The notes: a model not told the origin generated them from the sequence alone. Shown: positions 8,881-18,119, numbered from the stretch's first letter. The stretch: DNA of 64,000 nucleotides from Chloroflexota bacterium (GCA_028875055.1 JAPPGG010000044.1:1-64000); one strand, 5' to 3'. A program made the numbers and translations.

Positions 8881-10110
8881 TCAGGCGCGGCGAAGCTGGG
8901 GGGTGAAGACCACCAGGGAGCAGGTCATTACGATGCCGGCCAGTCCGATGGTGACGGCGGCAATGGGGGCGCCCCAGAGGCCGGCAAGGAAGCCGGCGCC
9001 GGCGCCGCCGAAGGCATATGCATAGATAGCAAGCACCCGAAGGCCGAGCACCCGGCCGCGATAGTCTGCCTGGGTGGTGCGCAGCATGGCGGTGAGCATC
9101 ATAACCTGGGTGGACGAGAAGGCCAGGCCCGTAACCAGCAGGATGGCCAGCGACAGGTAAAGGTTGGAGGAGAGAGCGAAAACGAGCATGCTGCCGTGCC
9201 AGACGACGACGGACAAGATCATCAGCTTGCCGATGTGCTGCAGGTTGCGGAAGGTGGCCCAGCCCAGGGAGCCGGCCAGGGCGCCAATGCCGAAGGAGGC
9301 GGTGAGCAGGCCCAATCCGTCGGGGCCGGTTTCGAGGACGTTGCTGGCGAAAATGGCCAGGAGGGCGGTGTGGAAAGGCCAGCCGGTAAGGTTGATGATT
9401 ACGGCGATGGCCAGGGTGGCCCACAGGACCTGCTGGCCCTTTACGTAGCGCAGTCCCTCCATGACGGTGCCGAGGACGGAACCTCGAGGCTGGGACTCGG
9501 TGACGCGTACCGGCCGGACGAAAAAAGCGCAAATGGAACTGGTGAAGTACAGGAGGGCAACGCCGATATAGCCGCCCTCAGGGCCCCAGGTCTTGTAGAG
9601 CAGGCCGCCGACGAAGGGCCCCAGGATGGTGGAGAGGTTCTGGGCCATGCTGGAGAGGGCCGCGCCATTGCTGATTTTGTCGGGGGGAAGTGTGTCGCCG
9701 ATGAGGGCCTGGGCCGAGGGCATTTGGAATATGCGGACCAGGCCGGCGCTGAGGGTGATGGCAAAGAGGTGCCACACTTGCAGAAAGCCGGTGAGCATCA
9801 GGATGAGGACCGAGGCGCCGAAGCAGGTCATTACCAGTTCGACGAAGGCCAGCAGCCGGTGCCTGGGCAGGCGGTCGGCAATGGCGCCGGAGAAAATGGC
9901 CAGGAAGTTGAGGCCCATGCGAGCCGAGGCAATGAGGCCAACCAGCAAGGGGCTGCCGGTGACTTCCAGGACGTACCAGGCGAGGATCAGGGCCTCCATC
10001 TGGTTGCCGGTCTGGACCGTCCAGACCGATGACCAGACGAGGGCGAAATTGCGCTCGCCCAGAATGGCGATGGGATAGGTTGCCTGCCGGATGGCGGTGT
10101 TGATTCTCAT
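8881..10110 (-). CDS. MFS transporter (EntS-like exporter family)
   Basis: This is a 409-residue major facilitator protein with about twelve hydrophobic segments and no soluble domains. It resembles the enterobactin-exporter-like branch, with the N-terminal ERNFALVWSS segment followed by a first membrane helix and GAIADRLPRHR in the loop 2-3 region. An in-frame extension to 10218 begins with TTG and is Pro/Thr-rich and unlike the family. The ATG at 10110, with a nearby GGAG, is therefore preferred, although the spacing is short. It lies downstream of the DppC-like permease on the same strand and probably exports a small molecule. The substrate is unknown. Confidence 0.8.
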   Translation of the reverse strand: MRINTAIRQATYPIAILGERNFALVWSSVWTVQTGNQMEALILAWYVLEVTGSPLLVGLIASARMGLNFLAIFSGAIADRLPRHRLLAFVELVMTCFGASVLILMLTGFLQVWHLFAITLSAGLVRIFQMPSAQALIGDTLPPDKISNGAALSSMAQNLSTILGPFVGGLLYKTWGPEGGYIGVALLYFTSSICAFFVRPVRVTESQPRGSVLGTVMEGLRYVKGQQVLWATLAIAVIINLTGWPFHTALLAIFASNVLETGPDGLGLLTASFGIGALAGSLGWATFRNLQHIGKLMILSVVVWHGSMLVFALSSNLYLSLAILLVTGLAFSSTQVMMLTAMLRTTQADYRGRVLGLRVLAIYAYAFGGAGAGFLAGLWGAPIAAVTIGLAGIVMTCSLVVFTPQLRRA

Positions 10111-10249
10111 GGGCTCCGGTAAGGGCTGGACTTCCCCCGCGCCGGCGGCGCCGGTCCCCGTCGGGCGCGGGCAGAGAGTTCCGGGCGGCGTGGTGGAGGC
10201 CGGTTTCCGCGATGGCAAATTCGCCGGGTTTGGAGACAGGCCAAAGAGA

Positions 10250-10281
10250 GGCCGGACAGAGTTTTAAACCCTCGTCCGGCC
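10250..10281 (-). terminator. Possible weak terminator hairpin after the DppC-like gene
   Basis: An 8-bp perfect stem (10250-10257 with 10274-10281) with a 16-nt loop lies 55 bp past the permease stop. On the minus strand it is followed by TCTCTTT rather than a clean U run, so it may be a partial terminator or just a structured spacer. Confidence 0.35.
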
Positions 10282-10335
10282 CTACACGCGAATAGCTGGT
10301 CAGCGTTGGGTGAATTCCGCTTTGGTGGCTATAGC

Positions 10336-11238
10336 CTAGACGTTTCGCAACTTGGGGTCAAGCTTGTCGCGGAGCCAATCGCCCAGCAGGTTCATGGACA
10401 GCACGGTGAGCAGGATGGCAATGCCGGGGAAGAATGACACCCACCAGGCATTGATAACCAGGGCCCTGCCGTCGGCAACCATGAGGCCCCACGCCGGGTT
10501 GGGGGGCGGAATGCCGGCCCCCAGGAAGCTGAGGGAAGCTTCAAGGATGATTACGACGCCAACCTCGAGGGTTGCCAGGACGATTATGGTGTTGACCACG
10601 TTGGGCAGAAGGTGGCGCATGATGATGCGAGGGGTGCCGGCTCCGGCTACCTGGGCCCGGGAGATGAAGTCCTGGGCGCGGAGGCTGAGAACTTCGCCGC
10701 GCACCAGGCGCGCGTACCGGGTCCAAAGGGTAAGGGCCACGACGATGATGACGGTGAAGTAGCTGGGTCCCAGGGCCGCGGCCAGGATGAGGGCTAGCAG
10801 AATGGAAGGGATGGAGATTTTGATGTCCACCAGGCGCATTATGATGTGGTCCCACAGGCCGCCCCAGTAGCCGGCGACCAGGCCGAGCGTAGTACCGACG
10901 ATGCCGCCGCAGACGATGGATATGGCGGCGATGGTGAGGGAGATGCGCGCCCCGTGGATGATACGACTGAGCATGTCGCGGCCCAGCTTGTCGGTGCCCA
11001 GGGGATGCTCCCAGGAACCGCCTTCCATCCAGGCTGGGGGCTGGAGACGGTCGAGGATGTTGCCCTTTGTGGGTTCGTGGGGAGCGACCTGGTCGGCAAA
11101 GAGAGCGGGAATAATAAGCACAAAGAAGAGAATGACGATGGTCACCAGGGGAAACTGGCGCGCCCACCGGCCGACACGCCTGACGCGATCTGCTGCGGCA
11201 CCTATGGGACTTGGAATTGCCCCGGCCTGGTTGGCCAT
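10336..11238 (-). CDS. ABC transporter permease, DppC/OppC type
   Basis: This is an inner-membrane permease of 300 residues for a peptide/nickel-class importer. It has one N-terminal helix near 30-50, then a periplasmic loop with [12 protein letters not shown], followed by five further helices. The cytoplasmic EAA-type loop near 195-220 (AQVAGAG...RHLLPN) would contact the ATPase. The ATG is preceded by GGGGGAAATAGC. It follows the DppB-like gene by 33 bp, so the pair is co-transcribed. No ATPase is encoded in this cassette. Confidence 0.92.
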   Translation of the reverse strand: MANQAGAIPSPIGAAADRVRRVGRWARQFPLVTIVILFFVLIIPALFADQVAPHEPTKGNILDRLQPPAWMEGGSWEHPLGTDKLGRDMLSRIIHGARISLTIAAISIVCGGIVGTTLGLVAGYWGGLWDHIIMRLVDIKISIPSILLALILAAALGPSYFTVIIVVALTLWTRYARLVRGEVLSLRAQDFISRAQVAGAGTPRIIMRHLLPNVVNTIIVLATLEVGVVIILEASLSFLGAGIPPPNPAWGLMVADGRALVINAWWVSFFPGIAILLTVLSMNLLGDWLRDKLDPKLRNV

Positions 11239-11271
11239 GCTATTTCCCCCAATGCCGGCTCATGGCGCCGG

Positions 11272-12195
11272 TCAGCCGGTGTACCGGATCCGAGGATCCA
11301 GGTAGGCGTAAAGGATATCCACCAGCAGGTTGCTGGCGATGTACACAACCCCGAAAAAGAGAACCACGCTCTGAACTACCTGGAAGTCCCGGGCCCGCAG
11401 GGCGTCGATGGCAAGCAGCCCCACGCCAGGCCAGGCGAAAACGGTCTCAATGACCACGGAACCGGTGAGGAACCCGCCCAGGATGAACCCGAAGTAGGTC
11501 AGGGGGGCGATGGCGGCGTTGCGGAGGCAGTGCTTCCAAATGACCTTCCAGTTGGGAATGCCCTTGATGCGGGCGAGCTTGACGTACTCGCTGTCCAGCA
11601 CTTCCAGCATGGAGGAGCGGGTGAGGCGCATTACGGCGGCGACCTGGAACCAGCCCAGGGCGAAGGCGGGCAGAATGAGGCTGGTCAATCCCTCCCTTCC
11701 GGAGGCGGGCAGCCATTCCAGGGTAACGGCAAAAATCCAGATGAGGACGATGCCGACCCAGAAGGAAGGAGCGGCCTGCCCCAGCAGGGCTACCACCTTT
11801 CCGGCATAGTCGATGCCGGTGTCCTTCTTAACAGCTACCAAAACGCCCAGGGGCAGGGCCAGCAGGCCGGCAACGACGAGGGCCAGGGCGGAGAGTTCCA
11901 GGGTGGCCGGAAGACGGGCCAGGATGAGGTCTCGGGTTGACCGGCCGGGCCACTTGATGGAAGTACCGAAATCGCCGCGAAGGACGTTGCCGACGTAAAC
12001 CAGGTACTGGATGTGGAGAGGCTTGTCCAGGCCCCACTGCTCGGTGGCGATGATGAAGTCCTGCTCCGTGGCGTCCTCGGGCAGGAGGACGTCCATGGGA
12101 TTGCCGGAAATCCGCGCCAAAGAGAAGACAATGATGCTCATGGCGAAGAGAGCCAGCAGGGCGTGGAACAGGCGGACTACGATATAACGCTGCAC
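11272..12195 (-). CDS. ABC transporter permease, DppB/OppB type
   Basis: This is a 307-residue partner permease with the typical N-terminus of the family: a short basic start, a first helix around 8-28, then the periplasmic region ending in GDFGTS. The EAA loop near 205-230 contains ARIKGIPNWKVIWKH. The protein ends in YLDPRIRYTG, as is usual for DppB-type proteins. The start is GTG behind GGGAGGCAGAA. It is 145 bp downstream of the solute-binding lipoprotein gene, and the gap holds nothing recognisable. Confidence 0.92.
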   Translation of the reverse strand: MQRYIVVRLFHALLALFAMSIIVFSLARISGNPMDVLLPEDATEQDFIIATEQWGLDKPLHIQYLVYVGNVLRGDFGTSIKWPGRSTRDLILARLPATLELSALALVVAGLLALPLGVLVAVKKDTGIDYAGKVVALLGQAAPSFWVGIVLIWIFAVTLEWLPASGREGLTSLILPAFALGWFQVAAVMRLTRSSMLEVLDSEYVKLARIKGIPNWKVIWKHCLRNAAIAPLTYFGFILGGFLTGSVVIETVFAWPGVGLLAIDALRARDFQVVQSVVLFFGVVYIASNLLVDILYAYLDPRIRYTG

Positions 12196-12340
12196 TTCTG
12201 CCTCCCGGCGTTACCAGGACAATGCCGATGAAATCGCAGCCTCCGGGGCCGGAAAGGGAAGCGCGCCCCAAACCGTGGACTCAACCGCTGAATGAGGCGC
12301 ACTCCTGAATACCAGTCTTGAACTGCCCGACGCTACAGGG

Positions 12341-14248
12341 CTATTGCGGCACCGTTTCGATGTACTCGAGGTGGGTATAGAAGCCGCTGATAAACCCCGG
12401 GAACACGTAACTTTCGATGTAGGCGGGGTTAACAGCGATATCGGGCGCGACGTCGAACATGGGGAGAGCGCAGAAATTGTCGTAGCAGAAGTCGCCGATT
12501 TCCCGCATGATATTGATCCGCTGGGTGGCGTCCACGGTGACGTGGAGTTCATCGATCTTCTGATCGATGAAGGGATCAGCGAAGGTGTGGACAGAGCCGC
12601 AGGTGCAGAACAGGGTTTCGAGGTGATAGACCGTATAGCTGTAGCCCGCGGAACCCGCCAGGGTGTTGTGAATTTCCCGGGCGCGGCGCTGGGAGCGGAT
12701 TTTGCTGGCCTCGATGTTGGCCAGGGTGGGCTTGAGACCGATGTTCTCAAAGTCGAGGGCCAAAGCCTGCCCAATATCGATGATCTCGGGCAGGGCCGAG
12801 TTGGAATCCAGGGCAAGAGTGAACTCGAAACCGTCGGCGTAACCGGCGGCGGCCAGCAGTTCCCTGGCGGCGTCGGGGTCATAGCCGTACATGGCGTCCC
12901 AGCGTTCGCTCCACTCGGGGTTGATCAGGCCGGGCCAATTCTGGCCGTCCAGCTCGGTGAACTTAACGAAGGAGGGTATCTGGACCTTGGCGCCGGGAAG
13001 GAGGGCTTCGACGATGGCTTCCCGGTTGACGGCCTTGGCCATGGCCTGCCGTACTTCCTTGATCAGCATGGGGTTGGTGGGATCGAGGGTTTCGGGTTCG
13101 GTATGGTAGTTGCCGTAGAAAGTCCAGTGGTGTTGGATGCCGGGGAAGACACCGCTGACGAACTCGAAGCCGCGGGAGGTTACCTCGTCCCGGATGGCGC
13201 GTTCTATAACGGCCAGGTGGACCTGCTCGGTGAGGAGGGATGCGAGCCTGGTCTGGCTTTCGGCGATGGCGCGGAACTCGAGCTGGTGGTAATCGGGGAC
13301 CACGCGCCAGTGCTCGTCCACGGCGTCGTAGAGCACGTGGGAGCCTTCGACGCGCTCGACAAACTGGAGGGGACCGGTGCCTACCATTTTTTCGCCCATC
13401 CCCTCATCGCCGACGGCGTCCCAGCGGGCCTTGCTTTCAATGGGCATATTGCGGCGCTTGCCCAGGTTGAAGAGGGCCTCGGGAAGGACTATGCCCAGGT
13501 GAATTACAACCTCGTGGTCGTCGATGATTTCGACGACCTCCTCGGCCCGTGCGAGGGTGGTGGCTTCGTCGTCGCCCCGGCTGGTCCCCATAATCTTGCG
13601 CCAGGTGCTGGCGCCGCTGGGGGCAGCGGTGGGCTGAACCAGAAGCCACATGGAGTGGCGGACGTCCTCGGCGGAGAAATTGCCGTAGCCGTCCTGCCAG
13701 GGAATATCTTCGCGGAGCTTGAAGGTCCAGTCCTTGCCATTTTCGGCGATGGACCATTCGGTGGCCAGTTCGCCAGTGTAGCCGCCGGTGGCGTTGTCCA
13801 CGCCGACCAGGTATTCGTACACGGGCCACTTGTCGAGGAAGCCTCCGATATTGACCTTGTAGGTGTAGTTGGAATCCCATGAAATGCCGCCGACGGCCAC
13901 GGCTACCTTATCCAGGCGCTCGGAAGCGACCCTGGCTTCCATTACCTGGGCGGGAATGGGAGTGGGGATGACGACCCGTTCGACGACCCGTTCAGAGGGA
14001 ATCTCCTTGATGATTTCCTTTTCGACGGTGACCTCGACGGGTACTTCCCGAACAACCTCTCTTTCGACTTCAACAGGCACTTCCCGGATTACCTGCTTTT
14101 CGACTTCCACTTCCAGGGGGACTTCCTTGATAACTTCGGTTTCGACAACCTCGGGGGCGGCGCTTCCGCAGCCTACTACCAGGGCCAGCGAGAGGATAAG
14201 AAAGAGACTAAGTACAAACCTGCTTTTGCCGAACAGCTTTGAGCCCAA
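12341..14248 (-). CDS. ABC transporter substrate-binding lipoprotein, family 5, with charged repeat linker
   Basis: This extracytoplasmic solute receptor of the DppA/OppA family is 635 residues with the chosen start. An open frame runs further upstream to 14449, but a TTG at 14248 has a near-ideal CCGGAGGTGCTTC site and opens directly into a lipoprotein signal peptide with the lipobox LVVGC, lipidated Cys27. Between about residues 34 and 97 lies a low-complexity spacer of alternating Glu and Val with repeats of the EVPVEVE type; such spacers are common in Chloroflexota binding proteins. The solute-binding domain follows, with DDVRHS-like and KAVNREAIVEALLPG family motifs. The ligand could be a peptide, a nickel chelate or another oligomeric solute; it is not predictable here. 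Confidence 0.9.
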   Translation of the reverse strand: MGSKLFGKSRFVLSLFLILSLALVVGCGSAAPEVVETEVIKEVPLEVEVEKQVIREVPVEVEREVVREVPVEVTVEKEIIKEIPSERVVERVVIPTPIPAQVMEARVASERLDKVAVAVGGISWDSNYTYKVNIGGFLDKWPVYEYLVGVDNATGGYTGELATEWSIAENGKDWTFKLREDIPWQDGYGNFSAEDVRHSMWLLVQPTAAPSGASTWRKIMGTSRGDDEATTLARAEEVVEIIDDHEVVIHLGIVLPEALFNLGKRRNMPIESKARWDAVGDEGMGEKMVGTGPLQFVERVEGSHVLYDAVDEHWRVVPDYHQLEFRAIAESQTRLASLLTEQVHLAVIERAIRDEVTSRGFEFVSGVFPGIQHHWTFYGNYHTEPETLDPTNPMLIKEVRQAMAKAVNREAIVEALLPGAKVQIPSFVKFTELDGQNWPGLINPEWSERWDAMYGYDPDAARELLAAAGYADGFEFTLALDSNSALPEIIDIGQALALDFENIGLKPTLANIEASKIRSQRRAREIHNTLAGSAGYSYTVYHLETLFCTCGSVHTFADPFIDQKIDELHVTVDATQRINIMREIGDFCYDNFCALPMFDVAPDIAVNPAYIESYVFPGFISGFYTHLEYIETVPQ

Positions 14249-14518
14249 GAAGCACCTCCGGTGACTTTGTTCGCTTCCGTTTGCCGTAGCAGGCGGCGGG
14301 GCCCCGATTCTGCCATGGAGAGGGTATTTGGGGGAACCTTTCTTGCCGTCCCTGCCGTAGTTTCGCAGAGTATAGGTTTGAAGCTGTGCGGTGTCAAACC
14401 AGGCAGGAGTCCGGCTGAAATGGGGCGTAACTGGTTCGAAAAGCGTCAAAAACAGGGCCCGTATCGACTATTGGTCGATACCGGCCCGAGGGTTTCGCGG
14501 AATGACCGGAAGGGCTAG

Positions 14519-14860
14519 TTACAGGTCTTCGGCCGGGGTTACCTGGAGGGTGATGTTGTAGCCGTCGGGGTAGGTGGTGGTGTGGCCCTTACCGGTAAGG
14601 TCTTCGATGAGGCGGACGTCGCCGGGGTTGAAGGTCTGCGAAGTGCCGTCGCTGAGGCCGATGATGGTGCGACCGACAATGCCGACCTGCCAGCGGCGGC
14701 GGGGCGCGGGATGAAAGTCGGAAAAGTGGCCGGGCTCGCGCTGGGAAACGCTGAACTCCATCCTGGCTCCCTGGAGGTTGATGGCCTTGATGGCATCTTC
14801 CGATAGCTCATCGATGTGGGTTTCACCGTCGTCGCCGGTGTACATTCTGTAAACGCCCAT
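14519..14860 (-). CDS. Small cupin-fold protein
   Basis: This 113-residue protein is predicted to form a single cupin barrel, with strands and turns such as GTSQTFNPGDV in the second half followed by GKGHTT. The classical first motif (HxH then Glu) is not intact, so metal binding is doubtful. It sits between the aldo/keto reductase and the solute-binding protein on the same strand, 270 bp upstream of the latter. It could be a ligand-sensing or isomerase-like accessory of the pathway; this is inference. The ATG follows AGGAGTTACAGCA. Confidence 0.65.
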   Translation of the reverse strand: MGVYRMYTGDDGETHIDELSEDAIKAINLQGARMEFSVSQREPGHFSDFHPAPRRRWQVGIVGRTIIGLSDGTSQTFNPGDVRLIEDLTGKGHTTTYPDGYNITLQVTPAEDL

Positions 14861-15071
14861 TGCTGTAACTCCTGAGTATTTGAGTGTGGGACTCCCCTTA
14901 ACCTGGGCTGGAAGCGCTCCGAGGAGGTGGGGCTGCGACGCAGTTTAGCATAAGGATCGGTAGCCGTTCTGGCGACGATACGACGCTTGGCGGGAGGGCG
15001 TCCACAGGCCGGCGCGACGGTGGCAGCCCCCCGCAAGTCCTTACAGATATGGTTTTCATCGTGGTATCGGG

Positions 15072-16079
15072 TCAGTTCTCAAACTGGCGACGGTAGAGAG
15101 AGTCCAGGGCTGCGAGGGCCTCGGCCGGGAGGGAAGGCAAGTCGGAACAGGCGGCGGCCTCCTCCATTTCCGCGGCGTTTTTGAAGCCGGGGACCACGGT
15201 GGCGATGTCCGGATTGTCGAGGCAGAAGCGGAGGGCGGCCTGCGAAGAGGTGGAATACTGGCCGGACAGCAGGGGCCAGAGGTTCCGGGCGCGGCGATGG
15301 TCGCGGGCAACCTCCGTGTCAGGGGCTGCCTCGCGGTCGAGGCGGTCAACCAGAGCGCCGGCGGCGTGGGACCTGATTCCGATGACGCCGACATGGCCTT
15401 CCCTGGCGATGGGAAGGGACTGGCCCTGGTCCATGTCGTCGAATCCGGAGGGAGGAGCTGCGACGGCGGTGCGGTTGAGCAGGTTGTAGAGGACCTGCGC
15501 GGTGTCGAATACCCCGCTTTTCAGGACTGCCCTGACGGCATCAGGGTCGCCGTCCCAGGCGGTGATGCCAATGAACCTGACTTTCCCTTCCTTGACCATT
15601 TCTTTCATTGCATGGCCCAGGGAAAGGCAGTCTTCGCGGTCCAGAAGCAGCGCGTAGCGTGGGGGCGGACCGACGGCGGCCATGTACTGGCCTCGCTGTG
15701 CTCCGACCTGGTGGTGGACCTGGAGGACATCGACGTAATCGGTACCCAGGCGGGTAAGGCTCTGATCGACTGAACTGCGGACGGCGGCGGCCATGCTTTC
15801 GCCGCTGGCACGGTCCTCTTCGGCCTGGAGCCTGACCTTAGTGGCGATGATCGCCTGTTCACGCCGCCCCGCCAGACCCTTGCCGAGATTCTCCTCGGAC
15901 TTTCCGCCGCCGTACATGGGGGAGGTGTCGAAAAAGTTTATGCCCAGGTCGAGGGCCAGCCGGACGGAGCGGATGCATTCCTCGTCGGTGGTGGGGCCCC
16001 AGACGTGGCCGATGCCGGCGCCGCCGAAGCCAACTTCAGAAACATTGAGGCCGGTGCGGCCCAGGGTACGGTAATTCAC
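15072..16079 (-). CDS. Aldo/keto reductase
   Basis: This is a 335-residue (beta/alpha)8 NADPH-dependent oxidoreductase. The catalytic tetrad is visible as Asp51, Tyr56, Lys81 and His122. The N-terminus YRTLGRTGLNVSEVGFG is typical of the AKR11/12-like groups that include L-fucose/galactose dehydrogenase relatives. The start is GTG at 16079 behind CCGGAGGAACC. A longer in-frame extension to 16187 has no ribosome site and no family similarity. It lies in the minus-strand catabolic run, 142 bp downstream of the HpaI-like aldolase, and could reduce an aldehyde made by it. Confidence 0.9.
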   Translation of the reverse strand: MNYRTLGRTGLNVSEVGFGGAGIGHVWGPTTDEECIRSVRLALDLGINFFDTSPMYGGGKSEENLGKGLAGRREQAIIATKVRLQAEEDRASGESMAAAVRSSVDQSLTRLGTDYVDVLQVHHQVGAQRGQYMAAVGPPPRYALLLDREDCLSLGHAMKEMVKEGKVRFIGITAWDGDPDAVRAVLKSGVFDTAQVLYNLLNRTAVAAPPSGFDDMDQGQSLPIAREGHVGVIGIRSHAAGALVDRLDREAAPDTEVARDHRRARNLWPLLSGQYSTSSQAALRFCLDNPDIATVVPGFKNAAEMEEAAACSDLPSLPAEALAALDSLYRRQFEN

Positions 16080-16221
16080 GGTTCCTCCGGGGGTAAGAGT
16101 TGATGCCGCCGGTTGATCCGGGCAGCCAGGCAGGGTGTCCGGATACGGGCGGGAGGGCGCAATAGAAAGCGCCTGCCGGGCCGGCAAGCGCCGAGTCTGA
16201 ACTTTCCTTTCGCGGTGGGAA

Positions 16222-17004
16222 CTACATGCCAGCGTCCGAGGCGGAAGCCCGCATGGCGTTGAGGTAGTCCACGCTGGAAGTCTGCAACAGGGTACCCACG
16301 TTGCCGTGGAAGTACTGGACGCCCATGCCCAGGAACTTGGGGACCAGGTTGTCGGGGCAGCTTACGCCGGCGACCCGGCCGGCATCGCGGATGATCTTGA
16401 CGCCCTTTTCCATCTGGGCCTGGACCTCGGGGTGGGTGTTCTGACCCGGGTAGCCCATGGACTGGGAGAGGTCGCCGGAGCCGATGAAGTAGACGTCCAC
16501 GCCGTCCACGGTGACCAGGTCTTCCAGGTTTTCGATGGCTTCCACTTCCTCAAGCATGAGGCAGACGAGGGTGTTGGCGTTGGCATCCTTGACGTAGTCG
16601 GAGGTAGAGCCGGCAAAGCCGTACCCGGCGGGGCGGCCACGGCTGAAGATGCCGCGGTGGCCTTCGGGGTAGTACTTGACGGCGTCCACGGCGGCGCGGG
16701 CTTCCCCGGCGGTGTTGACGTGGGGGACCTGGACGCCCCAGGCGCCGCGGTCGAGGAAGGGGGCGATAATTTCGGGCTTATTGGCGACGGGACGCACGAT
16801 GGGGGCGATGCCGCTGAGCTCGGCGGCGCGGACCATATCCTCGGAGTTATCGACGGTGATGGAGCCGTGCTCGTTGTCGATTAGGACCCAGTCGAAGCCC
16901 AGGGCGCCGAGCATTTCAACCACGGGAGCCGAGGGGAAGGTAATCATAACCCCGAAAACGGCCTTACCCGCGTCCAGTTTTTGCTTAAGAGTGTTCTCCC
17001 GCAT
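16222..17004 (-). CDS. HpcH/HpaI-family class II aldolase
   Basis: This 260-residue metal-dependent aldolase cleaves or forms 2-keto-3-deoxy or 4-hydroxy-2-oxo acids. Landmarks are His47 in DNEHG, the catalytic-type Arg71 in VRPVAN, and metal ligands Glu152 or Glu153 in the EEVEAIEN motif and Asp178 in GSGDLS. The start is the ATG at 17004 with an exact GGAAAGGAG site. It overlaps the end of the upstream membrane-protein gene by 20 bp, suggesting translational coupling. A frame extension to 17055 is probably not translated. HpaI-type aldolases commonly finish meta-cleavage pathways of aromatic acids, which fits the neighbourhood. Confidence 0.92.
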   Translation of the reverse strand: MRENTLKQKLDAGKAVFGVMITFPSAPVVEMLGALGFDWVLIDNEHGSITVDNSEDMVRAAELSGIAPIVRPVANKPEIIAPFLDRGAWGVQVPHVNTAGEARAAVDAVKYYPEGHRGIFSRGRPAGYGFAGSTSDYVKDANANTLVCLMLEEVEAIENLEDLVTVDGVDVYFIGSGDLSQSMGYPGQNTHPEVQAQMEKGVKIIRDAGRVAGVSCPDNLVPKFLGMGVQYFHGNVGTLLQTSSVDYLNAMRASASDAGM

Positions 17005-17557
17005 GGGTGCTCCTTTCCCGCGCGGCCCGGCGGGATCCTGTGGCGTCTTCATCATTAAAAGTGATACGGCTGGGCTGGTCGGACTGGGGCAGGCGGTACA
17101 GTCCCACCACGTAGCGCCTGACGACGGTACCGGCGAAAATGCCCGCGATGGCGCAGATGCCGCTGGCCGTGGCGCCCGCCAGTGCGGCCAGTTGCTTGGT
17201 CTCCATGGCCTGGCCGTCCACGCTGTCCATCTGGATTATGGCAAAGAAAATGCCAAGGGTGACGCCGGCAACCATGGATACGATGGCGCCGATAATGAGG
17301 CCCCGGTACTTGGTCCACAGGCTCCGGTTGTGGTGCCAGAAAATGGACTCGGAGACAATTACCACGGCGGCTCCGGTCAAGAGGCCGATAACCCCCCAGC
17401 CCACGGCTTCGCCGGTCAGTACGGGCGGCATGTGCCTGGGATTAGGCTCGATGTAGAGCCAAAGGAGGCTGAGCCGGGCGGCGATGGGAACGGCAGCTAT
17501 AGCCAAACCCAGGATAGCCAGGACAAAGAGGCCCGCCAATGCTTTGTTATCGCTCAA
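16985..17557 (-). CDS. Predicted four-helix membrane protein of unknown function
   Basis: I do not recognise this protein. It is about 190 residues with four hydrophobic segments: near 8-30, 50-72, 88-110 and 125-148. A polar C-terminal tail is rich in Arg and Ser. Two starts are possible. The ATG at 17563 abuts the GAGGA site with no spacer, while the TTG at 17557 has the correct 6-nt gap, so TTG is preferred. It is the first gene of the long minus-strand run, behind a good promoter at 17632-17660, and overlaps the aldolase gene. A role in transport or membrane anchoring of that pathway is only a guess. Confidence 0.65.
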   Translation of the reverse strand: MSDNKALAGLFVLAILGLAIAAVPIAARLSLLWLYIEPNPRHMPPVLTGEAVGWGVIGLLTGAAVVIVSESIFWHHNRSLWTKYRGLIIGAIVSMVAGVTLGIFFAIIQMDSVDGQAMETKQLAALAGATASGICAIAGIFAGTVVRRYVVGLYRLPQSDQPSRITFNDEDATGSRRAARERSTHAGEHS

Positions 17558-17631
17558 TTCCATTCCTCGTTCAGCGGCTGGGCTGAACCTTGAACAACAG
17601 GTTTTTCTGTATGGGCATACCTCAATTGAAA

Positions 17632-17660
17632 ATGATATTACGAATAATAAACAAGGTCAA
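17632..17660 (-). promoter_or_regulatory. Sigma70-type promoter for the minus-strand catabolic run
   Basis: TTGACC and TATCAT are separated by exactly 17 bp on the minus strand, giving a start about 60-65 bp ahead of the first gene of the run. The surrounding sequence is noticeably AT-rich for this genome. Confidence 0.55.
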
Positions 17661-17937
17661 TTATTTGCGGATTCGATGTTCGGTGAATTACCCGTTGAGA
17701 GGGCTGATTGAGGATAAGCAGGTGAGGCTTCTGTGGAGATTTGGTTGGGGGTTAGGGGAGGGACCGGTGGGGACATACGGTTCGGGCCCACCAGGGTCTC
17801 AAGGGCAAGACGCCCCTGGAAACTTTGCAACTTTTGTCATCGAATTAGTTGAAACATACAAGGGCGACGGCTCCGGCGACGTGGCCGGTCCGGCTGCCTA
17901 TGGCGTTTGCTCGAAACAGTAACAGTTCAGGGACGAC

Positions 17938-18105
17938 ATTCACGGAGGCTGGGACTCGTCATCCGGGCACAGGCCGGAATCCAGCAAGGCTGACAGTGAA
18001 CAAATGCATACAGGTCAAGTGTATCAAGGAGTCCTGGCTACCGGCGAGGGCCGGTATAACGGGGCTGGCAGGCCGGAAAATGCCTCCAATTCTGAAGTCT
18101 TGCTC
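17938..18105. repeat. Dispersed hairpin-pair (REPIN-like) repeat, copy A
   Basis: Left arm 17957-17984 and right arm 18033-18061 are imperfect inverted copies of a GC-rich CGTCAT...CCGGAAT motif. Flanking and central parts (for example CAAGGCTGACAGTGAA) match copy B at 31037-31190 by eye at well over 70 percent. The element is non-coding and ends just before a strong promoter. Confidence 0.7.
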
Positions 18106-18119
18106 GAGACTGGCGACTA

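Noticed and set aside
12344-13882. Long plus-strand open frame opposite the first solute-binding lipoprotein gene
   Set aside because: It lies wholly antisense to a clear gene, has a Gly/Asp/Val-rich composition expected from reverse-reading GC-rich codons, and no ribosome site.
14249-14449. N-terminal extension of the first solute-binding protein
   Set aside because: It would bury the lipoprotein signal peptide about 67 residues inside; the TTG at 14248 with its ribosome site is better.
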